A stretch of 64,000 nucleotides of DNA, taken from NCBI RefSeq assembly GCF_000346465.2, contig NC_034013.1, positions 15,317,757-15,381,756 on the forward strand, in the 5' to 3' direction. Origin of the DNA: Prunus persica. Lineage: Eukaryota; Streptophyta; Magnoliopsida; Rosales; Rosaceae. Every line of letters begins with the position of its first letter. Position 1 is the first letter of the stretch. The notes beneath the pieces were generated by a model. The model was given only the letters and a program-made list of their open reading frames with translations. It was not told the origin of the DNA and ran no database searches. This document shows positions 51,901-63,222 of the stretch, piece after piece. The translations under genes were made by a program, and so were the position numbers.

Positions 51901-54533
51901 TGTTCCTATTTAGTTAAGCCTTGATATTCTACATAATGTATCCTTGGAGTGATTTGTCATGGATGCTGCACCAAGTGCATGTTTTACTTGATGTTAACAC
52001 TGGTGACATCGGTGTATTAATGTGTCAATGTTTTGAGTTGTTATTTTTGGAGACAGAAAGGAAAGTTTTGACCTTTAATAACATAGATGTCATATAACTT
52101 GACACTGAAGGAAATGGGTAGAAGTTGGCTTTTATTATTTTGCACAAATAATTTATTAATCAGTCTCCGATACTGCTAGTATGTAATCAGTTGTTTCCTT
52201 CCGCCCCACCTTTCAGCACAATAGAAAAATGATGATATTAAGTAGTACTTTGTTTATGTTGCCATCTTGCTCAACCTTGTATTTTCTCAGGGGATCAACT
52301 GGCCATAGGAAAGGAAACTGGACGTCGCTTGGGGATGGGAACCAACATGTATCCTTCATCTGCTTTGCTAGGACAGGACAAGGATGAGTCGATTGTTGCT
52401 TTACCGATTGACGAGCTGATAGAAAAAGCTGATGGCTTTGCTGGTGTTTTCCCAGGTATGCTTCTTCCCTTGCCATTGTTGGGAAAAGCTCAAGCATGTA
52501 CCAAAATATCATACTTGAGAAAAGGTTTTAAGTTTCTCTTGGTTTCCAGAACATGGTTTCAGTTCTCTTGCCTATATTGACTGGATTAATATTGTATTGG
52601 TTCAGAGCACAAATACGAGATTGTGAAACGCTTGCAAGCTAGGAAACATATCTGCGGAATGACTGGTGATGGAGTTAATGATGCTCCTGCCCTAAAAAAA
52701 GCTGATATTGGTATAGCTGTTGCTGATGCAACAGATGCAGCTCGCAGTGCTTCTGATATTGTGCTAACTGAACCTGGCCTTAGTGTCATCATTAGTGCTG
52801 TTTTGACCAGTCGGGCAATCTTCCAGAGGATGAAAAATTACACAGTAAGCTTTAGCTTCTTAGCATATTATTCTTGTGATTAAGAGTTATTGTCCCCATT
52901 AGCAGTGAAATGACAAATTCTTCTTGTTTATGTTGGCAGATATATGCTGTTTCCATCACAATTCGTATTGTGGTAAGTTAATGGTTCTTTGGTTTGATTC
53001 ATGTAGACAGCATCTTTGCATATTTATTCAATTAAATTTCTTGTATTATGCGGTATAGTATTTTCTCACTTTTCTGATTCTTGGCAGCTTGGTTTCATGT
53101 TGCTCGCCCTCATATGGAAGTTTGATTTTCCACCTTTCATGGTGCTTATTATTGCCATCCTCAATGATGGTTTGTTCATTCTTTCCTGTTCAAAATCTCT
53201 CTCTAGATCTATGTTTTATTGCTATTTGGTCAACGGTGTTGCTGAAACACATTGCACTCTTTTAGCGCTGTAAAGTGTATTTGCCCTTTATTGTCAATTC
53301 ATGTGTCAGTACCTGCAGCAACTTATTAACGATATGACCTTTTAGGCACTATCATGACGATATCAAAGGATAGGGTTAAACCATCTCCTCTGCCAGATAG
53401 CTGGAAGCTGGCCGAGATTTTTACAACTGGAGTTGTGCTTGGTAGTTACTTGGCAATTATGACTGTGATATTCTTTTGGGCAGCATACAAAACAGACTTC
53501 TTCCCAGTAAGATGTTCTGCCTTGTCAGTTAGGGCTGCTTGGCATCTCTTGTTAATTGATTAATTAATTTCTGCCCCATTATTGTTTCAGAGAGTATTTG
53601 GGGTGTCAACCCTTGAGAAAACAGCTAATGATGACTTCCGGAAGCTTGCCTCTGCTATATATCTACAAGTGAGCATTATCAGTCAGGCTCTCATATTTGT
53701 TACTCGGTCTCGAAGTTGGTCGTTTGTTGAGCGTCCTGGATTGTTGCTTGTGGTGGCTTTTGTGATAGCTCAGCTGGTGAGTCAATTGTGCAATCATCTC
53801 ATTTCATGTTCATTTCTATTGATTTAAATGGAATACTGAGCTTTTGATCTTCCATTTCGAGCAGATTGCCACCTTGATTGCAGTCTATGCAAATTGGAGT
53901 TTTGCTGCCATTGAAGGGATTGGATGGGGTTGGGCTGGGGTGATCTGGCTTTATAACCTCGTCTTCTATTTCCCTCTGGATATCATAAAATTCATGATAC
54001 GCTATGCGCTGAGCGGGAAGGCTTGGGATCTTCTCATTGAGCAAAGGGTATGAATTGAATTTGGCTTGCTTACCTGGCTGGTTTACTTGATCAGGGAATT
54101 TCCCGTGAACTGTGTGTTGACGGATTCTTTTGTTTTCTAGATTGCTTTCACAAGGCAAAAGGATTTCGGAAAGGAACAGCGTGAGCTTCAATGGGCACAT
54201 GCACAAAGAACATTGCATGGGCTGCAACCACCTGATACCAAGATGTTTACAGAACGCACACATTTCACAGAACTCAATCAGATGGCTGAAGAAGCCAAAA
54301 GAAGAGCTGAGATTGCAAGGTGAGCTGCAATAACCTTTCGTTTCATTGTGATCCAAGTTTCGGAGTATAAACTTTCTTGGAAATTTTGCTTTGATTTTCT
54401 TTGTGAATCTCTAACTACAAGTTCACCTTCTTGTAGGTTGAGGGAGCTCCACACACTGAAAGGTCACGTAGAATCGGTGGTGAGATTGAAGGGACTTGAC
54501 ATCGACACAATTCAGCAAGCATACACAGTTTAA
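48964..54533 (+). CDS. AHA: Plasma-membrane H+-ATPase (P3A-type)
   Basis: Twenty-one exons join in frame to 956 residues: 48964-49017, 49111-49230, 49330-49428, 49532-49669, 49902-50036, 50153-50332, 50420-50626, 50711-50830, 50927-51046, 51215-51337, 51428-51532, 51625-51769, 52291-52455, 52606-52844, 52940-52972, 53088-53169, 53346-53506, 53591-53776, 53865-54047, 54141-54319 and 54437-54533. Family residues are intact: TGES at 186-189, the phosphorylated Asp333 in [15 protein letters not shown] and [20 protein letters not shown]. About ten membrane segments are visible. The C-terminal regulatory domain ends QQAYTV, with the penultimate Thr that binds 14-3-3 when phosphorylated. It pumps protons out of the cell and energises secondary transport. 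The intron after exon 6 starts with GC instead of GT. By gene order it corresponds to AHA4. Confidence 0.95.
50333..50419 (+). other. GC-AG intron in H+-ATPase gene
   Basis: Exon 6 ends CAC TTC CAA AAG and the intron begins gcagggg. It ends attcttag before GTC TTG ACT. Only this junction gives the conserved [12 protein letters not shown] without a frameshift. Reading on hits a stop within four codons. Every other intron of this gene begins with GT. Confidence 0.8.
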
Positions 54534-55324
54534 GGGAGACATAATTTATTTACCTTGCTATACTGTATAAGATGATGATGATGATTCCCCCTAGTGTGCT
54601 GAGAGTAAAGACGTGTACTCAGCATGTTGTGAGTAACCTTCAGTAGACAGTCATTTTAAATTTGCTACTGGTGCTTTCAGTTTTTGGCATGTAAAATGAG
54701 TGCTGCAATCAGCTGTTTTCTACTTTTTCCTCCCCCGTCTGCCCCCTTCCCTCTTGTGTCAAGTCTCACATGACTAGGGGACACGTAAACGGAAATAAAC
54801 TGCTCCTCAAGTGATCCAAACCATTCATGAAATGTTTTCACTTACATTAAATGGGTTTATAAAGAAGGCTAAAATGCATTTCTGGTCATTGTGGTTTGCC
54901 TCGATTTCAAATTTGGTCACTCTGATTAATGAATGGTGATAAGTTGGAAGAAAAGGGGCCGCAATAGAGTTAAGAATTCTGATGAAGTATAAAATTTGAT
55001 TAAATTCATCCCAACCAAATGGTTTTACTGAAATTTGGTTTGGTTGCTAGCCCTTGTGGGCAAACAGCTTGTGGACTCTAAAATTGACAATGTCTAACGA
55101 AGAATGCGAAAAATTGAATGAGGAGCGTAACACATTGATATGTCATTTAATGGGTTTTTCATAATTAATATATTTTATAAATCTAGCATGTAAGCCTTTG
55201 TTCCCAGACACGGATTCTTGATACCTATATAGCCTAATACTGTCTCAAATTCTTAAGCACTTTCAATGTAAAACATATACAAGGATCAGTTGCTATAGCA
55301 TATCATGAACTAATGTGATAACTT
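54534..55324. other. Convergent intergenic region between AHA and first NPF gene
   Basis: This holds the 3' UTRs of two convergent genes. The motif aataaa occurs near 54796. At 54868-54925 the text gctaaaatgcatttctggtc and aatttggtcac resembles a common plant dispersed repeat. No gene is supported. Confidence 0.5.
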
Positions 55325-57615
55325 CTAAGCTTCATTATCAACCAGCAGTTTTTCCCTCACCAGTTCAACTTCAACTCCAAGGGCATTGTTGTTCTCAGTA
55401 CCTTTGTACTTGTACCAATTTGCACAAACTAAAAAGTAGCCCAAATTAATGGCTCCTAGAGCAGCAATCAAGTAATAGAAGTAGTCCAATCTCCCCTTGT
55501 TTAGATCTTCTGGCAGCCAATTTCCAGTTGCAGCCCCCTCAGTCGTCCGGTGAACTACCGCAATTAACAAACTGCTTAAGTAACTTGAACCTGCTATTCC
55601 ACAAAAGAAGAGAGACCCTGCAATGCTTCTCATGTTTTCAGGGAACTGCTTGTAGTAGAACTCAATTTGACCAACGGTGGTGAATGCGTCAGCAAGTCCA
55701 GCAATTGAGAGCTGAGGGATCAACCAAAAGCCTGACATGGAAGAAATGGCACCCTTTGGTCCTGGAATCGGTTTAGTTAGAGCTATAGTCCTTCGGCGTT
55801 CTTCAACAAATGCAGATACTATCATGCAGATTACAGTGAGAAACGTGCCAATTCCTATCCTCTGCAAGAGAGTGATGCCGCCTTCTTTTCCTGTGAGCCT
55901 TTGGAGGAATGGGACAACAAGTTGGTCATAGATTGGTATCCAAATGGTCATGCTCAGCATCAAGAAGACAGAGTAGGATGCAGGTGGGATGTCGAAATTG
56001 GTGTTTCCAAGGCGTCTATCGGATTGAATGGCTTGAAAGACAACGTAGGTTTGCAGTTGGACTATTGCAACATGGCATACGAGAGCTGCAGCCCATATTG
56101 GTAAAACTCTCAGCAGGCATTTCAATTCTTCCACTTGCTGCATGCTGCAAAGTCTCCAAGGATTAGCTGCTGATCCATCCGGGAGTATTTCGTCTTGGGG
56201 TGTAAGAATTGCTGCTTTGTCAAGGTATCTGAGAGGTGACAACAACATTTAAATTGGCACATGAGAGCAAAAAAAAAAAAAATAAAATTGCATGAAACTG
56301 AAACATAACAAAATTACCTGAACTGATTTGTGTTAGGAAGCTTGGAGTTGATAGAATTGGGAGGCATATAAATAAACATGCAGAACCATGGTTGCTCTGG
56401 CTCTGATAGCTTCAAATGCCTTTTCTTGATAGCAACCACTATGACCTGTGCTAGACTTGTAATAGGGCTGCCTGTGGCTTTTACTTTCACATACATTTTT
56501 GAACCCATAAAGAAGAGGGCACATGATATTAACATTAGAATGGGTGGAATGCCAAACCCAAGAGCCCAGCTTATCTTTGATTGAACATAGACAATGAGGG
56601 TCAAAGCTACCATCTGTGCAAAAGTGAAGGTGAAAAAGTACCAATTGAAGAAGCTGTTGATGCCTCTTTTCCCAGATTCTGTTTTGGGGTTGAATTGGTC
56701 AGCTCCAAATGCCAAGTTACATGGCCTGATGCCTGCAGCTCCTACCACTAGTAGTGCAAAACCAGTTAGTAAAAATGCCATCTGCCCAGTTGTTGGCCCT
56801 TTACATGTTTCTCCTTCTTCTGCTTTGCAATGAGGAGGATGCAGCTTCTTGAACACTACTGTAAGATCTATCAGCAGCAGCCCCTTTAAGAAGAAGAAAA
56901 AAGCAGAAAATTAATCATAGAATTAATGTACATTTGGAGCTAATAGCAAAAGGGTTCATGAGGTACTTAAAAGTAATTTGATCTTCTTCTTGGTGCAAAT
57001 GCAGTTCATATACTATACATGTGAGAGTATGGAGAATAGTAGATTGTAGTTTAAGTACCAAAAAAGAAGCGAATGAAGAAAAACCCAGAGTCTTATAGCG
57101 ACCGAAATAAGTGTCTGAAGCGAAAGCTCCGAGCAAGGTAGCGAAGTTGGTGGTGCCATTGAAGATGATGAGCATAGTTGCAGCTGTGATCTTCTTCATG
57201 TTGAAGACACTAATGAGATAGACCAAGAGGTTGGACAAGGTGCCAATGGCTCCCAGCTTCTCAAATGTTTCATTTCCTGAAAATGTTAATGTAATGCAGA
57301 TGGTTCACTCAGAAACAACTTGAAAAAAAAAAATTCATGGTTAAAACAGGAGCAGAGAAGAAGAAGACATATGCATGAAAATGAAAAAGAAAAAAAGAAG
57401 AAAGAAAAGCAAACTCCTTCCTTTCTCTCACCTATGACAAATGGCATTGCTTTCCATCCTCTGTAGTTAACTGGCTCCTCAGTTCTAGAACTATTACCTC
57501 TCTCAGTCTTCTCCATGCTATCATCTCTCTCAGTCTTCTCCATGCTATCATCTCTCTCATTCTTCTCCACGATCTCTCTCATTTTCAAAGCAGGAACAGA
57601 GCTAGCAAAAGGCAA
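55325..57615 (-). CDS. NPF2-clade proton-coupled transporter, tandem copy A
   Basis: Four minus-strand exons: 57615-57432 (or from the Met at 57582), 57276-57059, 56883-56318 and 56228-55325. They give 623 or 612 residues. The proton-coupling ExxEK motif is present as ETFEKLG in the first helix. Clade landmarks include [65 protein letters not shown] and [16 protein letters not shown], with about twelve membrane segments. The closest relatives I recall are NPF2.9 (NRT1.9), NPF2.10 and NPF2.11, which carry nitrate or glucosinolates. Substrate here cannot be read from the sequence, and glucosinolates are absent from most rosids. The N-terminus contains an in-frame 9-residue duplication. The Met at 57582 is favoured slightly because NPF2 N-termini are short and polar. 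Confidence 0.9.
57500..57570 (-). repeat. In-frame 27-bp tandem duplication in NPF copy A
   Basis: The unit encoding ERDDSMEKT occurs at 57527-57553 and 57500-57526, with a partial, diverged copy at 57554-57570. It sits in the soluble N-terminal tail, so a change in copy number keeps the frame. Confidence 0.75.
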
Positions 57616-58957
57616 AATAATTCAGACCAAAAAGACAAAAATAAAAAGTAGGATCATAGTCATTCCAACTTTACCTGTGCACACGACTAGTTTACTTCTT
57701 ACCAGATACCTCTGTGTCTTCAAAGTTGTGCTGGTTTGAGGTATATTTATTTACACGCGCTTGCTTACTGTTAGTGAGATTTAGTTGGACCAATAAGTTG
57801 TCATGGTTGACTGTAAGTCCACTGACTATATATGACATGGATGAACATTATTCTTGAACGAACAACTTCTATAAATATCATACACAATCTCTATATATTT
57901 AATGTTATGTTTGGTTATTGTAGTTTATATCTATACTTATATATTTCACGTGCTTCTCGCCAAAAATAATTTTGGTCTATTTAGCATCATTTCTAAACAA
58001 GTCATCGGATAATTTTGAATACGGGTTGCGATGCAAGATCAAATCAACTATAAACTAATATTATTCCGGATTATATATTAGTTCAGAACTTGTTTGGCAT
58101 GCTGCTTATCCATTGACTAGGTCTATATTGTTAAGAAATTTAAAATAAGAAATCAAACCTTGCAAACAAGTTAATTAATTTCATTTCCTTAGATGAATGA
58201 ATTGCTTATTAGTGATGCAAGATGAGATTGGTTGTAAATCAACATTCATGAATATGCTAATTTTGGTTATGGATAATATTGGAACATGATGGAGAATTCT
58301 ACCAAAGAGAAATAAATATGGGTAGATGGGTGGAATTTTTAGCCATCAAATATTAATTGACAAATCCAAAATAAGAAATCAACCATGAAACCAAGTTACT
58401 TTCATTTCCATGCCCACAGTAGAAGTCTGCAGAAATTTAATGTTTTCTTTATTATTTATGACTGATTGGTTTATGGTATTGTGCAATGCAAGTCTGAATG
58501 CAAGTTGTAAATCTATTATAGACTAGGTACTGTGAGAGGATAGGGAAATTATCAAGTTATGTTTAGGGTTCAAAGTCAAGTTTGGAAAATAAAAGAAAGC
58601 AAGATTGCAGTGTGTTTGATTTATTGGTACTCTAAGGGCAAATTAAGAAAAAATAAATTGACCTTTAAAGAATATATAGTACATCTACAATAGGGTTTTG
58701 CAGAGAGTGGCCTCATTCCAGTGGTTTTGCACTCATACTTGGCATCTGCCCCATTGTTTTCTCCTTCCAGAGAAAAACATTTCTGACAATAATAAATTAT
58801 AGTAGGCAATTGTATACATATCTACAAAGAATATTTACTCTACTGATCAGTAGGCAAAAGAAAATAAAACTTACTAATAAATATCAAGTCTACGCAGATT
58901 TCAATTTTGCTAACCACTTTATTTCTGTACATTTAATGAATATTCGATGAATGTATA

Positions 58958-59040
58958 TTCGTCAGTTGGTCAGAGCAGTGAGACGGTCTTCTCACACTCA
59001 AATTCGAATCCCCTCTCCGTAAGTTAGATTTTTTTTATTA
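58958..59040 (+). repeat. tRNA-derived SINE-like segment
   Basis: Box-A-like ttggtcagagcagtgag and box-B-like aaattcgaatccc are spaced as in a tRNA-derived SINE, followed by ctccgtaagttag and a T-rich tail. The same pattern appears at 10812-10938. Confidence 0.5.
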
Positions 59041-59973
59041 TAAACTTTTTAATTAGTGAGTCATCGACTTCTAGTTTGTAATGATGTAATTGGGTTTCAC
59101 AAAGGGACAACCAAACGGAGAAGCAAACGAAGAACATTTCGTCTTCCTAGCTACCAGTTGGCATACATTCTCTCTTGCTTTACACTCTCTTCTATGTTTT
59201 TCTTAATTCTTGATGTAGGTGTTGAATGGTTGATAGCCGAATGCACCCAACAACCTTATAAGAGATGAGTGGCAAGAGTCAACACGTACTGAACGTCATG
59301 CAATATTTATCCCCAAATAAAAAAAATGTAGGTTCCCATGCATTATTGTTTTGGTCACCAATCATTTTCTTCAATATTGATAGATCGCCGCAGTCCGCAG
59401 GCATGTGTGTCCTTGTTCCTTTGTTTAATTCAATTATTTATATTATAATAATGCCACCGGTTGCGGTGGGTATTTCGTCTGGAATGTTCACACAGCATCG
59501 AGCATCGATCTTTCATTTTCTTTCACAATAATGGAGTTGGCTTTTCTTCATGTGGCCATGCCTTGCTTTGCGTTTTTCTTTTAGACTCAATTTCGATTTT
59601 TCTTTTGGTAAATTAACATATCTTAATTTTATTTTTAAAAGGAAAATACTTTCAAATAAGACACTTCTTATTTGAAAGTATATGAACTCTTATTTTCCTT
59701 GTCAATCACAATTTGATATGTGTGTATTTTTTATGAATTACTTCTATATACATGTGTTAAATCGTGATTTACAAGAATAAAGAACGTCTCGTTATAAAAA
59801 AGGACTCTTCAAAAAGATAAGCAATGTCGTTTTCTGAAACCTCCATAACATGATGCAGTGCTGTTCCCATTTCGCTCCATTACCAAACATTTTCTTAAAT
59901 GATAGCCACACATTCATAAAGGGGAAGAAAGCATATAGTTCACTTTGTTTACTGAACATTTTCTTAAACCGTA

Positions 59974-60063
59974 GTTTGAACTATTTCATTGCATGTTGTG
60001 GGATTTTAGGAACTAATGGTTTGAACTATTTCATTGCATGTTGTGGGATTTTAGGAACTAATT
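59974..60063. repeat. Two tandem copies of a 45-bp unit
   Basis: The unit starting gtttgaactatttcattgc occurs at 59974-60018 and again at 60019-60063. The copies are identical except at the last two bases, which implies a recent duplication. Confidence 0.85.
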
Positions 60064-60232
60064 AATCTGTGAAATGACCAGTGCATGATCAACCTCGATC
60101 GAGCTTTCATTTTCTTCATAAATGGACTTTTTTTTTTGTTTTTGTTTTAAAATGTGGAATGCCTTCGCTTGCGTTTTGGTTTTGACTACTTATAAGTTAT
60201 ATCCTACTTTCGCAAAAAAGAAAAAGAAAAAG

Positions 60233-60371
60233 TTATATCCTATGATAGAGGGTTGGACTTGGAGATAGAGCTCAACTAGTTGACCACTCGCGAATCTGAT
60301 CAATCTCATTAATATTATCAACAAGAAAAAACACGTTGTAATTATATTATCCGAACATGAATCATATTCTC
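60233..60371. repeat. Direct duplication, left copy
   Basis: The segment from ttatatcctatgat through cgaatctgatcaatctcatt to catattctc is repeated with scattered changes at 60585-60719. The right copy is adjacent to the 3' end of NPF copy B. Confidence 0.7.
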
Positions 60372-60373
60372 GT

Positions 60374-60447
60374 TGCATTAACAAATGGCATTTTCTGGTA
60401 TTTTAAATGTTTTATCATTATCTGTTTTTTGCTTTATATGTATAGAT
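60374..60447 (+). repeat. Truncated copy of the dispersed 260-285 bp repeat
   Basis: This matches only the right end of the repeat family (gcattaac, attttctggtattttaaatg, gctttatatgtatagatga). It begins exactly where the left duplicated segment ends. Confidence 0.55.
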
Positions 60448-60584
60448 GAATGACCTTAAAATATAGCAATGCATGGTTAGAGACGGAAAAATTTAGCCAT
60501 ATACTATTTTTTTTTAAAATTAATATTTTGAAGAGCTAAATTTTTAGCCCTAAATTACATTTAACCCTATGACTGAAGATGGCC

Positions 60585-60719
60585 TTATATCCTATGGTGT
60601 GGGGTTGGACTTGCAGATGGAGCTTACCTAGTTGACTACTCGCAAATCTGATCAATCTCATTAATATTATCAACAAGAAAACACGTTGTAATTATATCAT
60701 CTGAACGAATCATGTTCTC
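60585..60719. repeat. Direct duplication, right copy
   Basis: This is the counterpart of 60233-60371. It shares cttatatcctatggt, cgcaaatctgatcaatctc and tatcaacaagaaaa, with small indels relative to the left copy. Confidence 0.7.
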
Positions 60720-60873
60720 ATAACTTTGTCTTTTGAAGTGTCTTGAAAAACTCTTGCATACAAGTAGTGTATATAACATCCCCGTCACATGAATGGCAAG
60801 CTGTAACATGGACATTGAATTTTTCATGATGGAGAACATGAATTTGTAGCTAAGCTGGGTATGATCTTGTCTA

Positions 60874-63222
60874 TCAAACAAGATGTTTCTGAGATTGCAT
60901 ATTTTCCATCCCAACTTCAGAGGCACTGTCGTCACTTCCTTTGTACTTAAACCACCTAGAAAGAACAATGAAATAGCCAAAATTCAAAACCTCCAATGCA
61001 GCAACCATATAGTAAAAGTAATCCAACTTCCCCTTGTTAAGATCTTCAGGCAACCAATCCCCCATTGAAGAACCTTTACTGGTATGGTGGACTATTGACA
61101 CCAAACCACTACTAAAGTAATTTGACATTGCCATGCCAACAAACAAAAAAGAACCCCCAATGCTTCTCATGTTTTCTGGGACTTGCTTGTAGTAAAACTC
61201 CACTTGGGCAATCACTGTAAATGCCTCAGAAAGTCCAATGAGTCCCAGTTGTGGGATGAACCAGAATCCAGACATGGAAGAAATTGCACCTCTTCTTTCT
61301 TCAATCCCAATGGGATGTGAGAGAGCCAAGCTTCTTCTCTTCTCTTCAACCACTGCAGATACTACCATTGTTATTATAGCAAGAACCATGCCAAAGCCCA
61401 TCTTCTGAAGTATTGTGATGCCTCCTTCTTTTCCTGTCATTCTTCTCAATGCTGGGACTATGAGCCTGTCATAGATTGGTATCCAGATTGTGAGGGCAAC
61501 CATGTTAAAGACTATATACGACGCGGCAGGGATCTTGAAGCCTGTGTTCCCAAGGCGCCTATCAGATTGCAGAGCTTGGAAGACTGTATAAGTTTGCTGC
61601 TGGACCATAGCAACATAGTATATAATGGTTGAGATCCAAATGGGAACCACTCTCAACAAGCACTTCACTTGTTCCACTTCCTGCAGGCTGCAGAGCTTCC
61701 ATGGAGTTGCTGTTGATCCATCTAAGTTGATTTTGTCTTCATTGGTAATTATTGCAGCTTTGTCTAGGATTCTGAAAACAGAGGTAAATTTTGGTTAGTC
61801 AAGCAGTAATATCTCAAAATTGGGACATGTCAACCACCAAATTGTTTACCAGCCTCTATGTCAAGCTGTATTGATTTGTCAAAATATGGGACTGGTCTAG
61901 CTGTAACCTTTATGACGATTCCAAAATTGGAAGGGCAGTGATGGACTGATACCGAATATCAATCTACAGTACCTAAATTGATAACCGTTACCAAACAGTC
62001 TTTTCTCGAGTCAGAGTTCACACAAAATACCAAAATGTTGTTAGCTATTATGGTTAAGTTACCTGAACTGATCAGTGTGGGAAATCTTGGAGTTGATAGA
62101 ACCAGTTGGAACATAGTTGAAAAGGGAAACCCATGGCTGCTCCGGTAACTGCAACCGCCTCTTCTTGAGTGCCGCAACGGTAACTCTCACCGCACTTGTC
62201 AATGCACTGCCTTCTGGTTTCACTTTTACATAAATTCTTGAACCCATGAAGAACAGAGCGCATGACAAGAGCATCATAAATGCAGGGATTGCCAGCCCCC
62301 AGGCCCAGCTCACATTGGATTGCACATAGACAATGATTGTCAAGGACACCATCATGGCAAAAGTGAAGGTGAAGTAGTACCAATTGAAGAAGCTGTCGAG
62401 GCCCCGCTTTCCTGATTCGGTGTTGGGATTGAATTGGTCTGCACCAAAGGCTAAGTTGCAGGGTCTAATGCCACCAGCTCCCACAACAAGAAGTCCGAGG
62501 CCGCTGAACAGAAATGCCAGTTGCCATGGTGTTGCATCAGTGCATAAGGCATTGTGTTCACAGCTTGGAGGATGCAACTTTGAGACTGCTGCTGTTAGCG
62601 TTAGTACCAGCATTCCCTATAGAATTTAACCCACCAAAAGAAGAAAAAAAAGAATCAGACATAGCTCTAGTTGCTTGGTTTTAGCTCATGTTGCATATAA
62701 AAGGAATTACGACTGCTATTAATACCAGGAAAGAAGCAACAGAAGCAAAACCCAGCGTCTTGTAACGGCCGAAATAGGTGTCACAGAGGAAGGCTCCTAG
62801 CAAGGTAGCAAAGTTGGTGGTGCCGTTGAACACATTGACAAGAGTTGTAGCTGTGATGCTTTTCATGTTGAACACTGTGGTGAGATAGACCAAGAGGTTT
62901 GATGAGGTTCCAATTGTTCCTAGCTTCTCAAAGGTCTCATTCCCTGCAGTTGGTTTTAACACATATATTATTCAGGTCTGATCATACTGGAGAAGTAGAA
63001 ATCAAAATCCTTGAAAAAGAAAATAATAGTGAACTAAATTAGTTCCCTGTTTCTTGGCCAAAAAAAAAAAAAAAAAAAAAAAGTTCCCTATTTCTTACCT
63101 ATAACAAAGGGCATGGCTTTGATGCCCATGTGCTTGACCTCAGGCTCATCTTTTGTCACAGCCTTCTCATTATTGCTCTTCTCCATGCTTGTTGTAGCAT
63201 GGAACTTTTTTTCTCCTTCCAT
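60874..63222 (-). CDS. NPF2-clade proton-coupled transporter, tandem copy B
   Basis: Four minus-strand exons: 63222-63099, 62943-62726, 62616-62063 and 61771-60874. They give 597 residues, with the same three intron positions as copy A. ExxEK is present (ETFEKLG), as are [60 protein letters not shown] and [16 protein letters not shown]. Differences from copy A include [21 protein letters not shown] in the long cytosolic part and a different C-terminal tail ([14 protein letters not shown]). It is a twelve-helix MFS proton symporter at a membrane. Substrate is unknown, and nitrate or a specialised metabolite is plausible from NPF2.9-2.14 relatives. The pair is head-to-tail, about 3.3 kb apart. 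A poly-A run of about 24 lies in intron 1. Confidence 0.92.
63059..63082. repeat. Poly-A tract in intron 1 of NPF copy B
   Basis: A homopolymer of about 24 A on the plus strand lies just downstream of the exon 1 donor on the coding strand. There it reads as a long T tract within the intron. Confidence 0.8.

Larger units (their letters stand above)
57616..60873. other. Intergenic region between the two NPF genes
   Basis: The side near 57616-58000 is the promoter of copy A, and the side near 60720-60873 is the 3' end of copy B. I see a SINE-like segment (58958-59040), a 45-bp tandem repeat (59974-60063) and a 135-139 bp direct duplication (60233-60371, 60585-60719). That duplication encloses a truncated dispersed-repeat copy (60374-60447). 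ORFs at 59056-59531 and 59850-60065 lack family features and codon support. No third transporter remnant is recognisable. Confidence 0.5.

Noticed and set aside
53799..54356. 185-codon minus-strand open frame
   Set aside because: It is antisense to the last exons of the H+-ATPase and has no family features. The sense exons join to a complete C-terminal domain.
57616..60873. Third NPF pseudogene between the two transporters
   Set aside because: I looked for ExxEK, QSDRRLG and ENMRS-like remnants in the interval and saw none on either strand.
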